A stretch of DNA of 64,000 nucleotides from Alphaproteobacteria bacterium 33-17 (GCA_001897445.1 MKSX01000021.1:1-64000), one strand, 5' to 3'. Positions 17,276 through 26,742 are shown, counted from the first letter of the stretch. Made by a program: numbers and translations. The notes: a model not told the origin generated them from the sequence alone.

Positions 17276-18804
17276 TGCAAAAAGTTTTGTTATGTATTCT
17301 GGATGGATTTGGTTTAGCGCCAAGCTCAAAGGATAACGCCATAACTTCTGCAGAAACTCCTTTTTTCGATGAAGCATTTAGTAAATATCCATATGCCCGC
17401 ATTAGTACTTCAGGGCTTGATGTAGGGCTGCCTGAAGGACAAATGGGTAATTCTGAAGTTGGTCATATGAGTATTGGTAGCGGCAGAATTATTCTGCAGG
17501 ATCTGCCTAAAATCAATGATGCTATAGAAACAGGTAGCGTCAAAGGCAATAAAGTTATTAAGCAAATTATTGAAAAATATACGGGATCTGAAAATTCATT
17601 CCATTTAATGGGGCTTTTATCAGATGGTGGGGTGCATTCTCACCAGGATCATATGATTTATATTGCTAAATATTTAGCAGAGCAAAAAGTGGATGTTAAA
17701 ATCCATGCTTTTTTAGATGGTCGTGATACTCCACCACAAAGTGCTAAAATATATTTAGAAAACTTACAAAAGCAAATCCAATCTTTTAATAATATTTCGA
17801 TTGCAACAATTGCAGGGCGTTATTACGCAATGGACAGGGATAAACGCTGGGATAGAGTAGAAAAAGCATATAATGCCATTGTATTGTCAAGTGGTGATAT
17901 AGCAGAAAACGCATTGGATGTTTTAGAAAATTCTTATAGAAATCAGGTTCTTGATGAGTTTGTAATTCCTACGGTGATAGGTAATTATAAAGGTATCCAG
18001 GATGGTGACGGATTCTTATTTACAAACTTTAGAGCAGACAGGGCAAGACAGCTTAGCCATGCGCTTATAGATCAGGCTTTTGATAAATTTGAAAGAAAGA
18101 AAGTAATAAATTTTGGCTTGAAGTCAGGTATGATGGAATACTCAGATTTACTAGCAAAATCAATGGATTCCGTATTTCCTAATGAAGAGGTTTTAAATAC
18201 ACTCCCACAGGTACTTGCGGATAATAATTTAAAGCAGCTGAGAATAGCTGAAACCGAAAAATATGCTCATGTGACATTTTTTTTCAATGGTGGGGTTGAA
18301 AAAGTACTGCCGGGTGAAGACAGGGTGTTAATTCCATCTCCTAAAGTTGCAACCTATGATGAAATTCCTGAAATGTCAGCTTATGATCTTACAGAAAAGC
18401 TTGTAGATGAAATTGAAACTGAAAAATATGATTTTATTGCTGTAAATTATGCAAACTGTGACATGGTTGGTCATACTGGTAATTTCAAAGCATCAGTTGA
18501 AGCAGTAGAGACTATTGATAAATGTGTAAAAGATCTGTCAGAAGCAGCGCTAAAACATGATTATATTATGCTTATTACAGCAGACCACGGAAATGTTGAA
18601 CAGATGGAAAACGGTGAACAAGCGCATACGTCACATACGCTAAACCCTGTGCCTCTTATTATTTTGACAAAAGATAAAAAAATAGGTAGTTTCGGTATTC
18701 AAGATGGTAGGCTATGTGATGTTGCGCCAACTATATTAGAAATTATGAATATTAAAACACCAGTAGAGATGACAGGAAAGTCTTTGCTGATCAGGGGAAG
18801 CTAA
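17275..18804 (+). CDS. gpmI: 2,3-bisphosphoglycerate-independent phosphoglycerate mutase
   Basis: The enzyme interconverts 3- and 2-phosphoglycerate with two manganese ions. The 509-residue protein has the phosphorylated serine S60 in MGNSEVGHMSIG, the GRDTPPQSA and GRYYAMDRDKRWDR motifs of the insert domain, and the metal-binding NYANCDMVGHTG and TADHGNVEQM motifs. Length is normal. It indicates at least the lower part of glycolysis or gluconeogenesis, which Rickettsia lacks. Confidence 0.95.
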   Translation: MQKVLLCILDGFGLAPSSKDNAITSAETPFFDEAFSKYPYARISTSGLDVGLPEGQMGNSEVGHMSIGSGRIILQDLPKINDAIETGSVKGNKVIKQIIEKYTGSENSFHLMGLLSDGGVHSHQDHMIYIAKYLAEQKVDVKIHAFLDGRDTPPQSAKIYLENLQKQIQSFNNISIATIAGRYYAMDRDKRWDRVEKAYNAIVLSSGDIAENALDVLENSYRNQVLDEFVIPTVIGNYKGIQDGDGFLFTNFRADRARQLSHALIDQAFDKFERKKVINFGLKSGMMEYSDLLAKSMDSVFPNEEVLNTLPQVLADNNLKQLRIAETEKYAHVTFFFNGGVEKVLPGEDRVLIPSPKVATYDEIPEMSAYDLTEKLVDEIETEKYDFIAVNYANCDMVGHTGNFKASVEAVETIDKCVKDLSEAALKHDYIMLITADHGNVEQMENGEQAHTSHTLNPVPLIILTKDKKIGSFGIQDGRLCDVAPTILEIMNIKTPVEMTGKSLLIRGS

Positions 18805-18808
18805 CTAA

Positions 18809-19522
18809 ATGTCTAAAAGATATAAAAAGGTAATATCAGAAAACGTGAAATCATTGCTGTTTGCAGTGATTGCTGCCCTTTTTATACGTTCATTTGTTAT
18901 CGAGCCGTTTAAAATTCCGTCGCCTTCCATGAAACCTACATTGCTTATTGGCGATTTTATTTTTGTACTTAAATATCCATATGGTTACAGTAGGCACTCT
19001 TTGCCGTTTGCGCCAAAATTATTTGAAGGTAGAGTTTTTGAGTCTTCTCCTGAAAGAGGGGACGTTATAGTATTTAAATTCCCTAAAAATGATAATGTTT
19101 ACTTTATTAAACGTGTTATAGGTTTGCCTGGTGATCGTATTCAAATGAGAGACGGCTTATTATATGTTAATGATCAAAAAGTTCCAAGAGAGTACATAGG
19201 AAAATATTCTGACGAAGAATATGCAGATGTACAGGTTTTCAAGGAAACAATTGGGGAGAAGTCTTTTGAGACTCTAGATTTAGACCCCGATGGACCACTT
19301 GATAATACAAGAGAGTTTTCGGTTCCACCAGAGCATTATTTCTTTGTGGGAGATAACCGTGATGCCTCAAACGACAGCCGAAGAGATGTTGGGTTTGTAC
19401 CTAGTGAAAATTTAGTAGGTAAGGCCAAAATTGTTTTCTTCTCAATTTCAGGATCTTTCTGGCATATTTGGGAATGGCCAAAATCGATCAGATTTAAAAG
19501 GTTGTTGAGTATTATAGATTAA
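18809..19522 (+). CDS. lepB: Signal peptidase I
   Basis: LepB cleaves signal peptides at the outer face of the inner membrane. An N-terminal membrane anchor (about 14-30) precedes the catalytic S40 in IPSPSMKPTLLIGD and K101 in YFIKRVIGLPGD; the last family box is FFVGDNRDASNDSR. The 237-residue length is usual for alphaproteobacteria. It starts four bases after gpmI and is followed by rnc, the common lepB-rnc order. Confidence 0.95.
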   Translation: MSKRYKKVISENVKSLLFAVIAALFIRSFVIEPFKIPSPSMKPTLLIGDFIFVLKYPYGYSRHSLPFAPKLFEGRVFESSPERGDVIVFKFPKNDNVYFIKRVIGLPGDRIQMRDGLLYVNDQKVPREYIGKYSDEEYADVQVFKETIGEKSFETLDLDPDGPLDNTREFSVPPEHYFFVGDNRDASNDSRRDVGFVPSENLVGKAKIVFFSISGSFWHIWEWPKSIRFKRLLSIID

Positions 19523-19584
19523 TTTAGGGTATAAAATAATATTAAGGGTGCAACTTTACAAGTTAGATAAGGCTAAAAAAATCT

Positions 19585-20268
19585 ATGCAAAAAGTAGAAA
19601 ACTGGGCTAAAGAAGTATTAAAAGTAGATTTTGCTGATATTGATTCTTTAGTGATCGCACTAACCCACGCCAGCGTTGGAAGTATGCAGCAGGGTGTTAA
19701 AAACTATGAAAAACTAGAATTTCTAGGTGATAGTGTACTTAACTTAGTTGTTACCCATAAATTAATTAATCGCTTCCCTGATGAATCTGAGGGTGATTTA
19801 GCAAGGCGTCGTGCTGCTCTTGTTAATACTGAAACTCTATATAAAATTGCGAAAAAATTGAAAGTAGATGAAATGATAATACTTTCAACAAGTGAAGAGA
19901 AATGCGGTGGCCGACAAAATAAGCGTAACCTTGAAAATGCTTTAGAGGCAGTAATTGGTGCAATATACCTTGATAATGGATTTGCCGTAGCTAAAGCAAT
20001 GGTAGAGCAATTGTTTGTTGATGAAGTAATTCAAAATAGTGTCCCTCCAAGAGATTCCAAAACATTACTTCAGGAAGTGGTTCAAAAAATGGGCTTGCCT
20101 ATACCGCAATATAGCATTGTATCTAAGTCAGGACCCGATCACGACCCTGAGTTTGAAATACAGCTTGTTGTTGATAACCAATCGCCTGTTATTGTTAAAG
20201 CAAAATCACGCAAAATTGGCGAAAAAATGACAGCGGAAATTATGTTAAGACGCCTAGGTGCTATATAA
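19585..20268 (+). CDS. rnc: Ribonuclease III
   Basis: RNase III cuts double-stranded RNA, including rRNA precursors. The nuclease signature YEKLEFLGDSVLN spans residues 41-53, with catalytic acidic residues E45 and D49, and ENALEAVIGAIYLDNG supplies the second acidic cluster. The C-terminal third is a double-stranded-RNA-binding domain (SKTLLQEVVQKMG onward). No era gene follows, unlike the usual order; an unknown gene is next. Confidence 0.95.
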   Translation: MQKVENWAKEVLKVDFADIDSLVIALTHASVGSMQQGVKNYEKLEFLGDSVLNLVVTHKLINRFPDESEGDLARRRAALVNTETLYKIAKKLKVDEMIILSTSEEKCGGRQNKRNLENALEAVIGAIYLDNGFAVAKAMVEQLFVDEVIQNSVPPRDSKTLLQEVVQKMGLPIPQYSIVSKSGPDHDPEFEIQLVVDNQSPVIVKAKSRKIGEKMTAEIMLRRLGAI

Positions 20269-20346
20269 AAACCTATTTAACACTTGACTAAGGGTTAAAT
20301 GAATAATATTTATACACAACTTTATAATTAATTTTTAAGTATAAAT

Positions 20347-20889
20347 ATGGCAACGAACTTTTTAACATTTTATGTACCAGACAGAGACTATCATTATAAA
20401 AAATTAGAAGAATTTATAGCAGATCCAACTTATACTCACTTAAGTTTTGGTAAGGGGGTGTTCTATTCATCAGGTACTATCGCAGATTGGCTATCGGGAT
20501 ATTTAAAATCTTTTGTCAGTTTCTGCTTTATAAGTACTATTATAATATTACAATGTATCTTTGAACCAAGAAATCTTAATATTCGTGATTTATTGTACTC
20601 AAGAAATTATGAAGATAAAAATTCCATGAAGTGGCTGGATAAAATCATTTTTAAATATGAATATGACCATGCTAATGTAGATTTTAGTAATCTAAAGTTT
20701 TCAGGAAAAGAGGTCGTAGCATTTCTAAATGATTATTATAAATCAGGTGTAAATGAACATTATCAAAGAGAATCTGTTAAAAATTTATTTGAGCATAAAT
20801 ACTTAGACGCTGATATTTTAACAACTCATGACAAAATTGATGTAAATACGCCATATGCTGCAATTCTTGATATTGATTATGGTTACTAA
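20347..20889 (+). CDS. Unknown protein with one membrane segment
   Basis: A 180-residue protein that I do not recognise. One hydrophobic segment lies at about residues 55-73 (FVSFCFISTIIILQC), and the rest is polar with Tyr/Asp-rich helices; it ends DIDYGY. It lies 25 bases before an ankyrin gene on the same strand and may be cotranscribed with the two ankyrin genes that follow. It could be a membrane-anchored partner of them. Confidence 0.6.
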   Translation: MATNFLTFYVPDRDYHYKKLEEFIADPTYTHLSFGKGVFYSSGTIADWLSGYLKSFVSFCFISTIIILQCIFEPRNLNIRDLLYSRNYEDKNSMKWLDKIIFKYEYDHANVDFSNLKFSGKEVVAFLNDYYKSGVNEHYQRESVKNLFEHKYLDADILTTHDKIDVNTPYAAILDIDYGY

Positions 20890-20913
20890 GTTTAATTAAA
20901 ATAAGAAAAATTT

Positions 20914-21591
20914 ATGTTGGAAAATTATATGAAAGCATCTGTAGTAGAAAAGCCGTTATTTAATAATGCACTTGCTGAAAATACAGGGAAATCAGGGCTA
21001 CATCAGGCTGTAATTTTTGATAATTTTCATGAAACACTTTACTTGCTGGAAAGCGGAACAAATCCTGATATTTTAGACAGGCTACCTGTTCCAAATAATT
21101 TAGATAAATTTTACCAGGAAACACCAATGTTTGCTGCTGCTCGTAATAATAGTTTTAGGTCGGCTTATTTACTAATTTCAAAAAAAGCAAATTTATTGGT
21201 TACTAACGAACAAGGCTACAGTTTATTAGATATAGCAACCATTTACGGTAGTCATTTTATTGTTGCTATGCTTCTGATAAATGGTATGACGCCATCAAAA
21301 CATAAATGTGAGACACGTAATAAAGAATTAGTTAATTATTTTAACTTAGCAGAAGATGTTGATGTTATATTAGACTTAGTCATTCAATATAATCAAAAGC
21401 TTTTACCTGATTTTAAGCATCTAAATTTATCATGTAGGATGAAAATAGAAATGCGAGAAAATTTTTTGGGTAATTTTGAAAACGAAATCACTCCTGAGCA
21501 TGGATATTTACTAAGTGGCAATGTGATATATGATGCAGTTATTAAAAACAAATTAAAGCAATATATTCAAGGCTTATCTTTAGAGAAGTAA
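20914..21591 (+). CDS. Ankyrin-repeat protein (225 aa)
   Basis: Ankyrin repeats are visible at about residues 27-120 (SGLHQAVIFDNFHETLYLLE, then ETPMFAAARNNSFRSAYLLI and YSLLDIATIYGSHFIVAMLL). The C-terminal third is helical and ends with HGYLLSGNVIYDAV, a segment that resembles the C-terminus of the next gene (NGFIVSGNQNLDNY). The pair therefore look like diverged tandem copies. No signal peptide is seen. Confidence 0.75.
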   Translation: MLENYMKASVVEKPLFNNALAENTGKSGLHQAVIFDNFHETLYLLESGTNPDILDRLPVPNNLDKFYQETPMFAAARNNSFRSAYLLISKKANLLVTNEQGYSLLDIATIYGSHFIVAMLLINGMTPSKHKCETRNKELVNYFNLAEDVDVILDLVIQYNQKLLPDFKHLNLSCRMKIEMRENFLGNFENEITPEHGYLLSGNVIYDAVIKNKLKQYIQGLSLEK

Positions 21592-21596
21592 TTAGT

Positions 21597-22256
21597 ATGA
21601 AAAAAAGAATAATTAATAATTTAGTAAAAAAAGGAATTATAATGCCAATCAATAGTGTTGATGAAAAGGGTTTTGTACCATTACATTATGAAGTAATAAA
21701 TAATAATATAGAAGCAGTCAAAAGTTTAATAAAAGCTGGTGCGGATGTCAATATCGAATCAAAAGGGGGTTTTGCTGCCTTGCATTATGCTGCATATAAT
21801 AACTTATATGAAATTGCACTAATTTTAATACAAAATGCTGCTAAAATTGATAGACCTAATTATGCTGGCTATAGACCGATTGATTTAGCTGTTGTCACAG
21901 GTAATATTGAATTGGTATTAGTGTTATTATTAAATGGGGCAAAAAAATCTAATTTTGTTGGTTCAAATGATGAAGTTAACTGTCTAATGAAAAGTAAAAA
22001 TATCATCGAGACTGCATTCAATAAATTCATGGAAATCAATATACAAAAGGCAGAAGAAATGGTCGAAAATATATATACATGGGCAGAAAAAGTTAGATAT
22101 GCCAATATAATGAGTACAAAGGAAAAGTTACTTACATCTGAAAATGGGTTTATTGTAAGTGGCAATCAGAACCTTGATAATTATATAGATTTTCAAGTAA
22201 AATATGCATTGGCTGATTCTATTTTTAAACAACGTATTTCTATGCAAAATAAATAA
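21597..22256 (+). CDS. Ankyrin-repeat protein (219 aa), paralogue of upstream gene
   Basis: Three clear ankyrin repeats occupy about residues 24-120, for example VPLHYEVINNNIEAVKSLIK and AALHYAAYNNLYEIALILIQ. A helical C-terminal region shares the GFIVSGN pattern with the previous gene. The frame starts five bases after that gene; an internal ATG at 21642 is an alternative start that would keep all repeats. It ends two bases from the convergent gene at 22259, with no hairpin between. Confidence 0.75.
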   Translation: MKKRIINNLVKKGIIMPINSVDEKGFVPLHYEVINNNIEAVKSLIKAGADVNIESKGGFAALHYAAYNNLYEIALILIQNAAKIDRPNYAGYRPIDLAVVTGNIELVLVLLLNGAKKSNFVGSNDEVNCLMKSKNIIETAFNKFMEINIQKAEEMVENIYTWAEKVRYANIMSTKEKLLTSENGFIVSGNQNLDNYIDFQVKYALADSIFKQRISMQNK

Positions 22257-22258
22257 AA

Positions 22259-22930
22259 CTACATACCCAGACCTTGACCACCTTTCGATGTATTGTGCTG
22301 GTCAAGTTGTCTGTGGTAATCTTTATGCAAATTATCCATATCTTTAGCAAATGATTTATCAATATTTTGTGTTTTAGCTTCATGCTTCATGGCATATTGA
22401 AGCCCACCTATTACCATGTTATTAATAAAGTTTTCTAAAGCGGTTTCACCTGCAATAGCTTGAGGATGTATAAATTTATAGAATTCGTAGATTGCCATTT
22501 CTAAAAGGTGCTTTTTGTGTTCTTTAGAAGCACGTTTCTGCTCTTTTGTAAGCATTCTATCATCATCTTTAAGTAAGTCTTCGTGTTTCTCACGAAACTT
22601 TTTATGTATCATGCCGATTAAGAGTTTGACAACGTCTTCACCTTCAACATTTTTGCCTTCTTGTCGAAGTTTGTTAACTATTTTATTGATTTCCTGCTCT
22701 AAATCTACGCGTTCCTGAACGTTTAAGATGCTTAAGCCATGGTCTATACCACGCTCTGACAATTCCTGAAGAATTTTATCTATCATAATAATAATAGCAT
22801 TCTCATGCTCTTTAGAGTCGCTATTATTAAGGATTTCCATTATTTCGGTGAGGGCAGCTTTATCATAATCGGGGAATTTTTCTGATACTTTAGCGAAGAA
22901 TAGTTCATCTTTTCTATTGTTATCAGACAT
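22259..22930 (-). CDS. Unknown helical protein downstream of 6S RNA
   Basis: A 223-residue, highly charged helical protein (KHEDLLKDDDRMLTKEQKRA) with a glycine-rich end (SKGGQGLGM). I do not recognise a family. A GAGGAT ribosome binding site lies just before the ATG and at the very end of the putative 6S RNA, so the gene probably shares the zapA transcript. The usual neighbour at this place in other proteobacteria, a 5-formyltetrahydrofolate cyclo-ligase, is absent. Confidence 0.65.
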   Translation of the reverse strand: MSDNNRKDELFFAKVSEKFPDYDKAALTEIMEILNNSDSKEHENAIIIMIDKILQELSERGIDHGLSILNVQERVDLEQEINKIVNKLRQEGKNVEGEDVVKLLIGMIHKKFREKHEDLLKDDDRMLTKEQKRASKEHKKHLLEMAIYEFYKFIHPQAIAGETALENFINNMVIGGLQYAMKHEAKTQNIDKSFAKDMDNLHKDYHRQLDQHNTSKGGQGLGM

Positions 22931-22944
22931 TTTTATCCTCTACA

Positions 22945-23112
22945 ATCTTGCCGATGAGCGGAACCACTTCGGCGGTTATTAATAAGATCCTCAACAAACC
23001 TTTTTGTTTGAGGTGGGTGCCATATTGTAGTGCCAACAGCATCTACAAGGGACAGCTCCCATAAAAAAATCATAGGTCTCGGGAAATACTTACACAACCT
23101 ACCAAGCAGCCC
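22945..23112 (-). ncRNA. ssrS: Putative 6S RNA
   Basis: The 187-base stretch after zapA does not look like protein and sits where ssrS lies in many proteobacteria (directly downstream of zapA). It contains GGCACCCACCT, a string I recall from alphaproteobacterial 6S RNAs, and GGGAGCTGTCCCTTGT. The 3' part forms strong hairpins: CCTCAAACAAA with TTTGTTGAGG (one bulge), and GCCGAAGTGG with CCGCTCATCGGC. 6S RNA holds the sigma-70 RNA polymerase in stationary phase. Ends are approximate, and a full rod fold was not computed. Confidence 0.65.
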
Positions 23113-23117
23113 CAAAA

Positions 23118-23441
23118 CTATGTATACATTTTATCTAGCTTTTCTGCAAGGTTTTCTATGTACTCAGCCATAATTTCTGCAGATTTATTTAAGCTATCAC
23201 CGTCAGTATCACCAAATTTCACTTTATCTTTCAATATGTTATCCAGATCTCTTATCTTATCTTCCATTAAAATGCCAGCCATAACAAAAAGCATGCTGTC
23301 ACTGGCGCGTGGCATAGCCTTAGATAATTCTGTTAGGCGGCTATCAAATTTTTTAGCAAGTTCAAGTAATTGTTCTTCTTCACCATCACCGCAAGAAAGG
23401 TTGTAATTTGACCCTTTAATTTTTACACTGACTATGCTCAT
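23118..23441 (-). CDS. zapA: Cell division protein ZapA
   Basis: ZapA bundles FtsZ filaments at mid-cell. The 107-residue protein has the ZapA globular head (VKIKGSNYNLSCGDGEEEQL, then LAKKFDSRLTELSKAMP) and a coiled-coil tail from about residue 60 (MEDKIRDLDNILKDKVK). Length is normal. Its start overlaps the end of the upstream coiled-coil gene by four bases, and the putative 6S RNA follows. Confidence 0.85.
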   Translation of the reverse strand: MSIVSVKIKGSNYNLSCGDGEEEQLLELAKKFDSRLTELSKAMPRASDSMLFVMAGILMEDKIRDLDNILKDKVKFGDTDGDSLNKSAEIMAEYIENLAEKLDKMYT

Positions 23442-23719
23442 TTTTTTCTCGCTGCTATAAGTAAATCTAATTGTTTGATTGAATTGGAAATTTCACATGC
23501 AATTTCCTGGCGCTCACTCTTTTCATACTCAATTTGCGATTCTAGCTCTTCTACGCGCTCTTTAAGAAGTTGATTTTCTTCTTGTAACCTTACTAGTTCG
23601 TCAGATGCTGATAGTTGACCTTTTTTAAATGAGGTTGCTATTATTTTTTCGATAGTTGTCTCAAGCGCCCCTAGCGCCTTAACCAACCTGTTTTCTTCTA
23701 AAATAATATTATCAGACAT
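23438..23719 (-). CDS. Small coiled-coil protein upstream of zapA (ZapB/DUF4164-like)
   Basis: The 93-residue product is almost one long coiled coil (LQEENQLLKERVEELESQIE). Alphaproteobacteria commonly carry such a small coiled-coil gene directly before zapA, so a division role with ZapA is likely from context. It overlaps zapA by four bases. Confidence 0.7.
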   Translation of the reverse strand: MSDNIILEENRLVKALGALETTIEKIIATSFKKGQLSASDELVRLQEENQLLKERVEELESQIEYEKSERQEIACEISNSIKQLDLLIAARKK

Positions 23720-23730
23720 AATTTTTACCT

Positions 23731-25317
23731 TTAAATGAATCGCTCTTTAGAAAGATTGGTAAGTCCTTCTATAAGTTTTTTTATTTTATCTTTGGCTTTA
23801 ACTTTAATATTAATATTTTTCTCGTTATTTTCAATACAATATTCTACCTGTTTAATACTTGATAAATCAATATACCCAATATTAGATAAATCAATTGTAA
23901 TATTTGACTGATTTAAATTTGTAAATTTACTGGTAAATATATTATCAAAATTTGAAAAAGTTAAATCACCTGTTAACTGAAGGGTTTGTCCTTCAATTTT
24001 TGAGTACGACTTTTCTTTAAAATGCTTTAGGTTTAGTAGTAAAATTGTAGCCATACCTGAAGCTACGCCAATTATCATGTCTGTAGTGGCAGTAAGTACA
24101 ATAGTTACGATTAATGCAATACTATCTTCCTTAAGTCCTGACTTTAGAACAGTTTTAATTTCTTTGATTTCTATCATATTGATTGCGGTGTTTATTAGAA
24201 CGGCAGATAACGCAGCCATTGGAATGTCATCTATAATATGTGCAAATGTGAGGACATATAAAGTTACTAATAAAGAGCAAATCATGGATGATATTGGTGA
24301 TTTTGCCCCAGACTTAATATTTGTCGCAGTTCTTGCAATAGCTCCAGTTGCGGGCATTCCCTGGAAAAGACTGGAAATGAAATTTGCAAATCCTATGCCG
24401 AATAATTCACTGTTAGAATCATGTTTTGTCCCAGCTAAGCTATCCGCCATTCTAGCCGATAATAAAGACTCAAGAGAAGCAAGTAATGCTACCATAAAAG
24501 CTGATGGCAGAAGTTGCACGATCATATTACTATCTGTTATTATTAAGTTTCCTGAGAAATCTGGCAGTTTATTAGGTATGCCAGATATTTTTATACCGTT
24601 TTCTATAAATGAGAATGTACTTTCAATAGTTTTAATATCATATCCATTTTTAATGGCGATATAGCTGATAATGCTAGTTATAAAAATTGCCCCAACAATT
24701 GAAGGAAGCTTTTGTAAAACTATAAAAGGTATTCGATGCCAAAATCTGATTAACAATAAGGTAGTAAGTCCAATTGTCATATCAGCTAAGCTTATAGTAT
24801 TTATATTACTCAATAAAGTTTTCAGTCGGTAATATAAGTATCCATCAAACTTAGGTAAGTTAAATCCTAAGAAATCTTTTAATGATATTACAAAAATAAC
24901 AATAGCTATGCCAGTAGTAAAACCTAAGACTATGCTGTGCGGCATATATTTCATATATTTGCCTAGCCTAAATACCGACATAAATATTACAATAATTCCA
25001 GCCATAAATTGTGAAGTGATTAACCCTTCAATTCCATATTTCGTATATATCGGAGCAAGAATTGCTACAAATGCTGCTGTAGGACCGCTAACCTGTGTTT
25101 TAGAGCCGCCAAGTAAGGCTGCAAAAAATCCTGCAACCATAGCTGTGTAAACGCCATAAGAAGGATTAAGTCCAACTGCTATTGCGAGCGCCATAGCGAG
25201 AGGGAGAGAAACCAGTGATACAACTAATCCTGAAATAGCATCGGACTTAAAATCCTTAAGATTGTATCCGGATTTTAAACTCTTAATTAATGCTGTACCA
25301 AATTCAATTTTCACCAT
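23731..25317 (-). CDS. SulP-family anion transporter with STAS domain
   Basis: The protein has about ten to twelve membrane segments, the SulP signature region (SGLVVSLVSLPLAMALAIAV, GPTAAFVAILAP) and a C-terminal STAS domain at about 430-528 (LTGDLTFSNFDNIF, TIDLSNIGYIDLSS). SulP proteins carry sulfate, bicarbonate or dicarboxylates; substrate is not predictable here. I take the ATG at 25315-25317 as start (528 residues); an in-frame TTG at 25332 would add five residues. It ends 11 bases before the coiled-coil gene. Confidence 0.9.
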   Translation of the reverse strand: MVKIEFGTALIKSLKSGYNLKDFKSDAISGLVVSLVSLPLAMALAIAVGLNPSYGVYTAMVAGFFAALLGGSKTQVSGPTAAFVAILAPIYTKYGIEGLITSQFMAGIIVIFMSVFRLGKYMKYMPHSIVLGFTTGIAIVIFVISLKDFLGFNLPKFDGYLYYRLKTLLSNINTISLADMTIGLTTLLLIRFWHRIPFIVLQKLPSIVGAIFITSIISYIAIKNGYDIKTIESTFSFIENGIKISGIPNKLPDFSGNLIITDSNMIVQLLPSAFMVALLASLESLLSARMADSLAGTKHDSNSELFGIGFANFISSLFQGMPATGAIARTATNIKSGAKSPISSMICSLLVTLYVLTFAHIIDDIPMAALSAVLINTAINMIEIKEIKTVLKSGLKEDSIALIVTIVLTATTDMIIGVASGMATILLLNLKHFKEKSYSKIEGQTLQLTGDLTFSNFDNIFTSKFTNLNQSNITIDLSNIGYIDLSSIKQVEYCIENNEKNINIKVKAKDKIKKLIEGLTNLSKERFI

Positions 25318-25402
25318 TTTTATTACTTGCAAGATTACTAAACAGCTGTATTCTGTACATATTTAAAATATAATAATATAGTTAAGAGTTTAATACAATA
25401 AA

Positions 25403-25957
25403 ATGTTAAGTTTTTTAAAAATTTTGAACGAAATTTTCCCCCTTGTTACCTTTTTTGTTCTATATAAAACATACGATATGATAATCGCAACGATGGGTAT
25501 TTCAATTGCTTCAGTTGTTTCATTGCTAATCAATTATAAAATTGAAAAAAAGATGAATATAGTACCGTTAATATCTACTGCAATGTTAATAGGTATTGCT
25601 CTGTTCTCATATTTAAGTAATGACCCAAATTTAATAAAACTCAAACCAACATTTTTAAATCTTTTATTTGCTATCGCTTTGTTAGTAGGAATAGTTAAAG
25701 GTAAAGGATTTATAAAGTATTTATTTGGGTCTGCTTTTGAAATGAGCGAAGAGCAGTGGATTGCTCTTTCTAAAAGATGGATGATGTTTTTTATAACTAT
25801 GGCTGTAGCGAATGAAATTGTTTGGAGAAATTTTGATGAAAATATATGGGTTAATTTTAAAGTCTTTGGAATGTTGCCAATGACGATTGCTTTTGCAGCA
25901 AGTCAAATGCCATATATTATGAAAAATTCAAAAAACAAGCTGGAGCAAAGTAGTTAA
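25403..25957 (+). CDS. yciB: Inner-membrane septation protein YciB/IspZ
   Basis: The 184-residue membrane protein has five hydrophobic segments and the family features NEIFPLVTFFVLYKTYD, KPTFLNLLFAIALLVG and ANEIVWRNFDENIWVNFKVF. YciB affects cell envelope synthesis and division in E. coli and is needed for intracellular spread of Shigella. The stop overlaps the start of the PAP2 gene by one base. Confidence 0.9.
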   Translation: MLSFLKILNEIFPLVTFFVLYKTYDMIIATMGISIASVVSLLINYKIEKKMNIVPLISTAMLIGIALFSYLSNDPNLIKLKPTFLNLLFAIALLVGIVKGKGFIKYLFGSAFEMSEEQWIALSKRWMMFFITMAVANEIVWRNFDENIWVNFKVFGMLPMTIAFAASQMPYIMKNSKNKLEQSS

Positions 25958-26715
25958 TGATATTAGATTTATTTGCGGATATAATTTTAAAAACAACTAA
26001 AGAAATTTTTATAGTACCTGCATGTGCGGTAGGATATTTGGCATTAAATAAAAGAATATTTGCTAATATCATAATGCTTATAACTTTTACAATGGTATAT
26101 AACACTTTCTTAAAATATCAGTTTAAAGTACCGCTTTCATTTAAAGACGGATATGCATTCCCAAGTGGTCACATGCACTTTGCCTTTATTTTCTGGACAG
26201 CTCTGGCAGTGCAATATAAAAATAAGTTACTCAAAGCTGTGGCATTTTTAATGATTGCATTAGTTGGGTGCTGCTTAGTATATAAAGGTTATCATTCCAT
26301 TGTTGATGTATTAGCATCAATTGGATTTGGTGGAATTACGATAATACTATTTAAAATTTACAATACTAGTTTTAAAGGGGCAACTTCCTCGGTTATTATG
26401 GGGATAGTGCTAATATTTATAGCAATAATGCTCAGCTATAGCATGAAGGAGTTCCAAAGTCATTTATATGTAGCATTCGGTGCATTATTTGGCGCTACAA
26501 TTGGTTATTATCTGAATATAAGCTCAAATTTACATGTAAAATCGACAGTGATTAAGCTTGTAATAGGCGGCGCAGGTATTGTAACCTTTGCAATGATTTA
26601 TACAATATTACCAGCTGCAATGCAATCTGGATGGGGCAAGTTTGCGCTATTCTTTATTTTAAATTTATGGATTACTTTCTTGGCTGAGAAGACAGCTAAA
26701 GTTTGTTTAAGATAG
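25957..26715 (+). CDS. PAP2-family membrane phosphatase
   Basis: A 252-residue protein with about seven membrane segments. The phosphatase motifs are FPSGHMHFAF (about 67-76) and YKGYHSIVDVLAS (about 109-121), with the catalytic histidines in SGH and YHSxxD. The family hydrolyses lipid pyrophosphates or phosphates such as undecaprenyl pyrophosphate, phosphatidate or phosphatidylglycerol phosphate; substrate is unknown. It is coupled to yciB by a TAATG overlap, which hints at an envelope role. Confidence 0.8.
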   Translation: MILDLFADIILKTTKEIFIVPACAVGYLALNKRIFANIIMLITFTMVYNTFLKYQFKVPLSFKDGYAFPSGHMHFAFIFWTALAVQYKNKLLKAVAFLMIALVGCCLVYKGYHSIVDVLASIGFGGITIILFKIYNTSFKGATSSVIMGIVLIFIAIMLSYSMKEFQSHLYVAFGALFGATIGYYLNISSNLHVKSTVIKLVIGGAGIVTFAMIYTILPAAMQSGWGKFALFFILNLWITFLAEKTAKVCLR

Positions 26716-26742
26716 TGCATAGGTTTCATATTATCGCTGACA

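Noticed and set aside
22933-23115. 60-codon minus-strand frame after zapA
   Set aside because: The region has strong RNA hairpins, a 6S-like motif and the right position for ssrS; the frame has no protein-like pattern and is best seen as chance.
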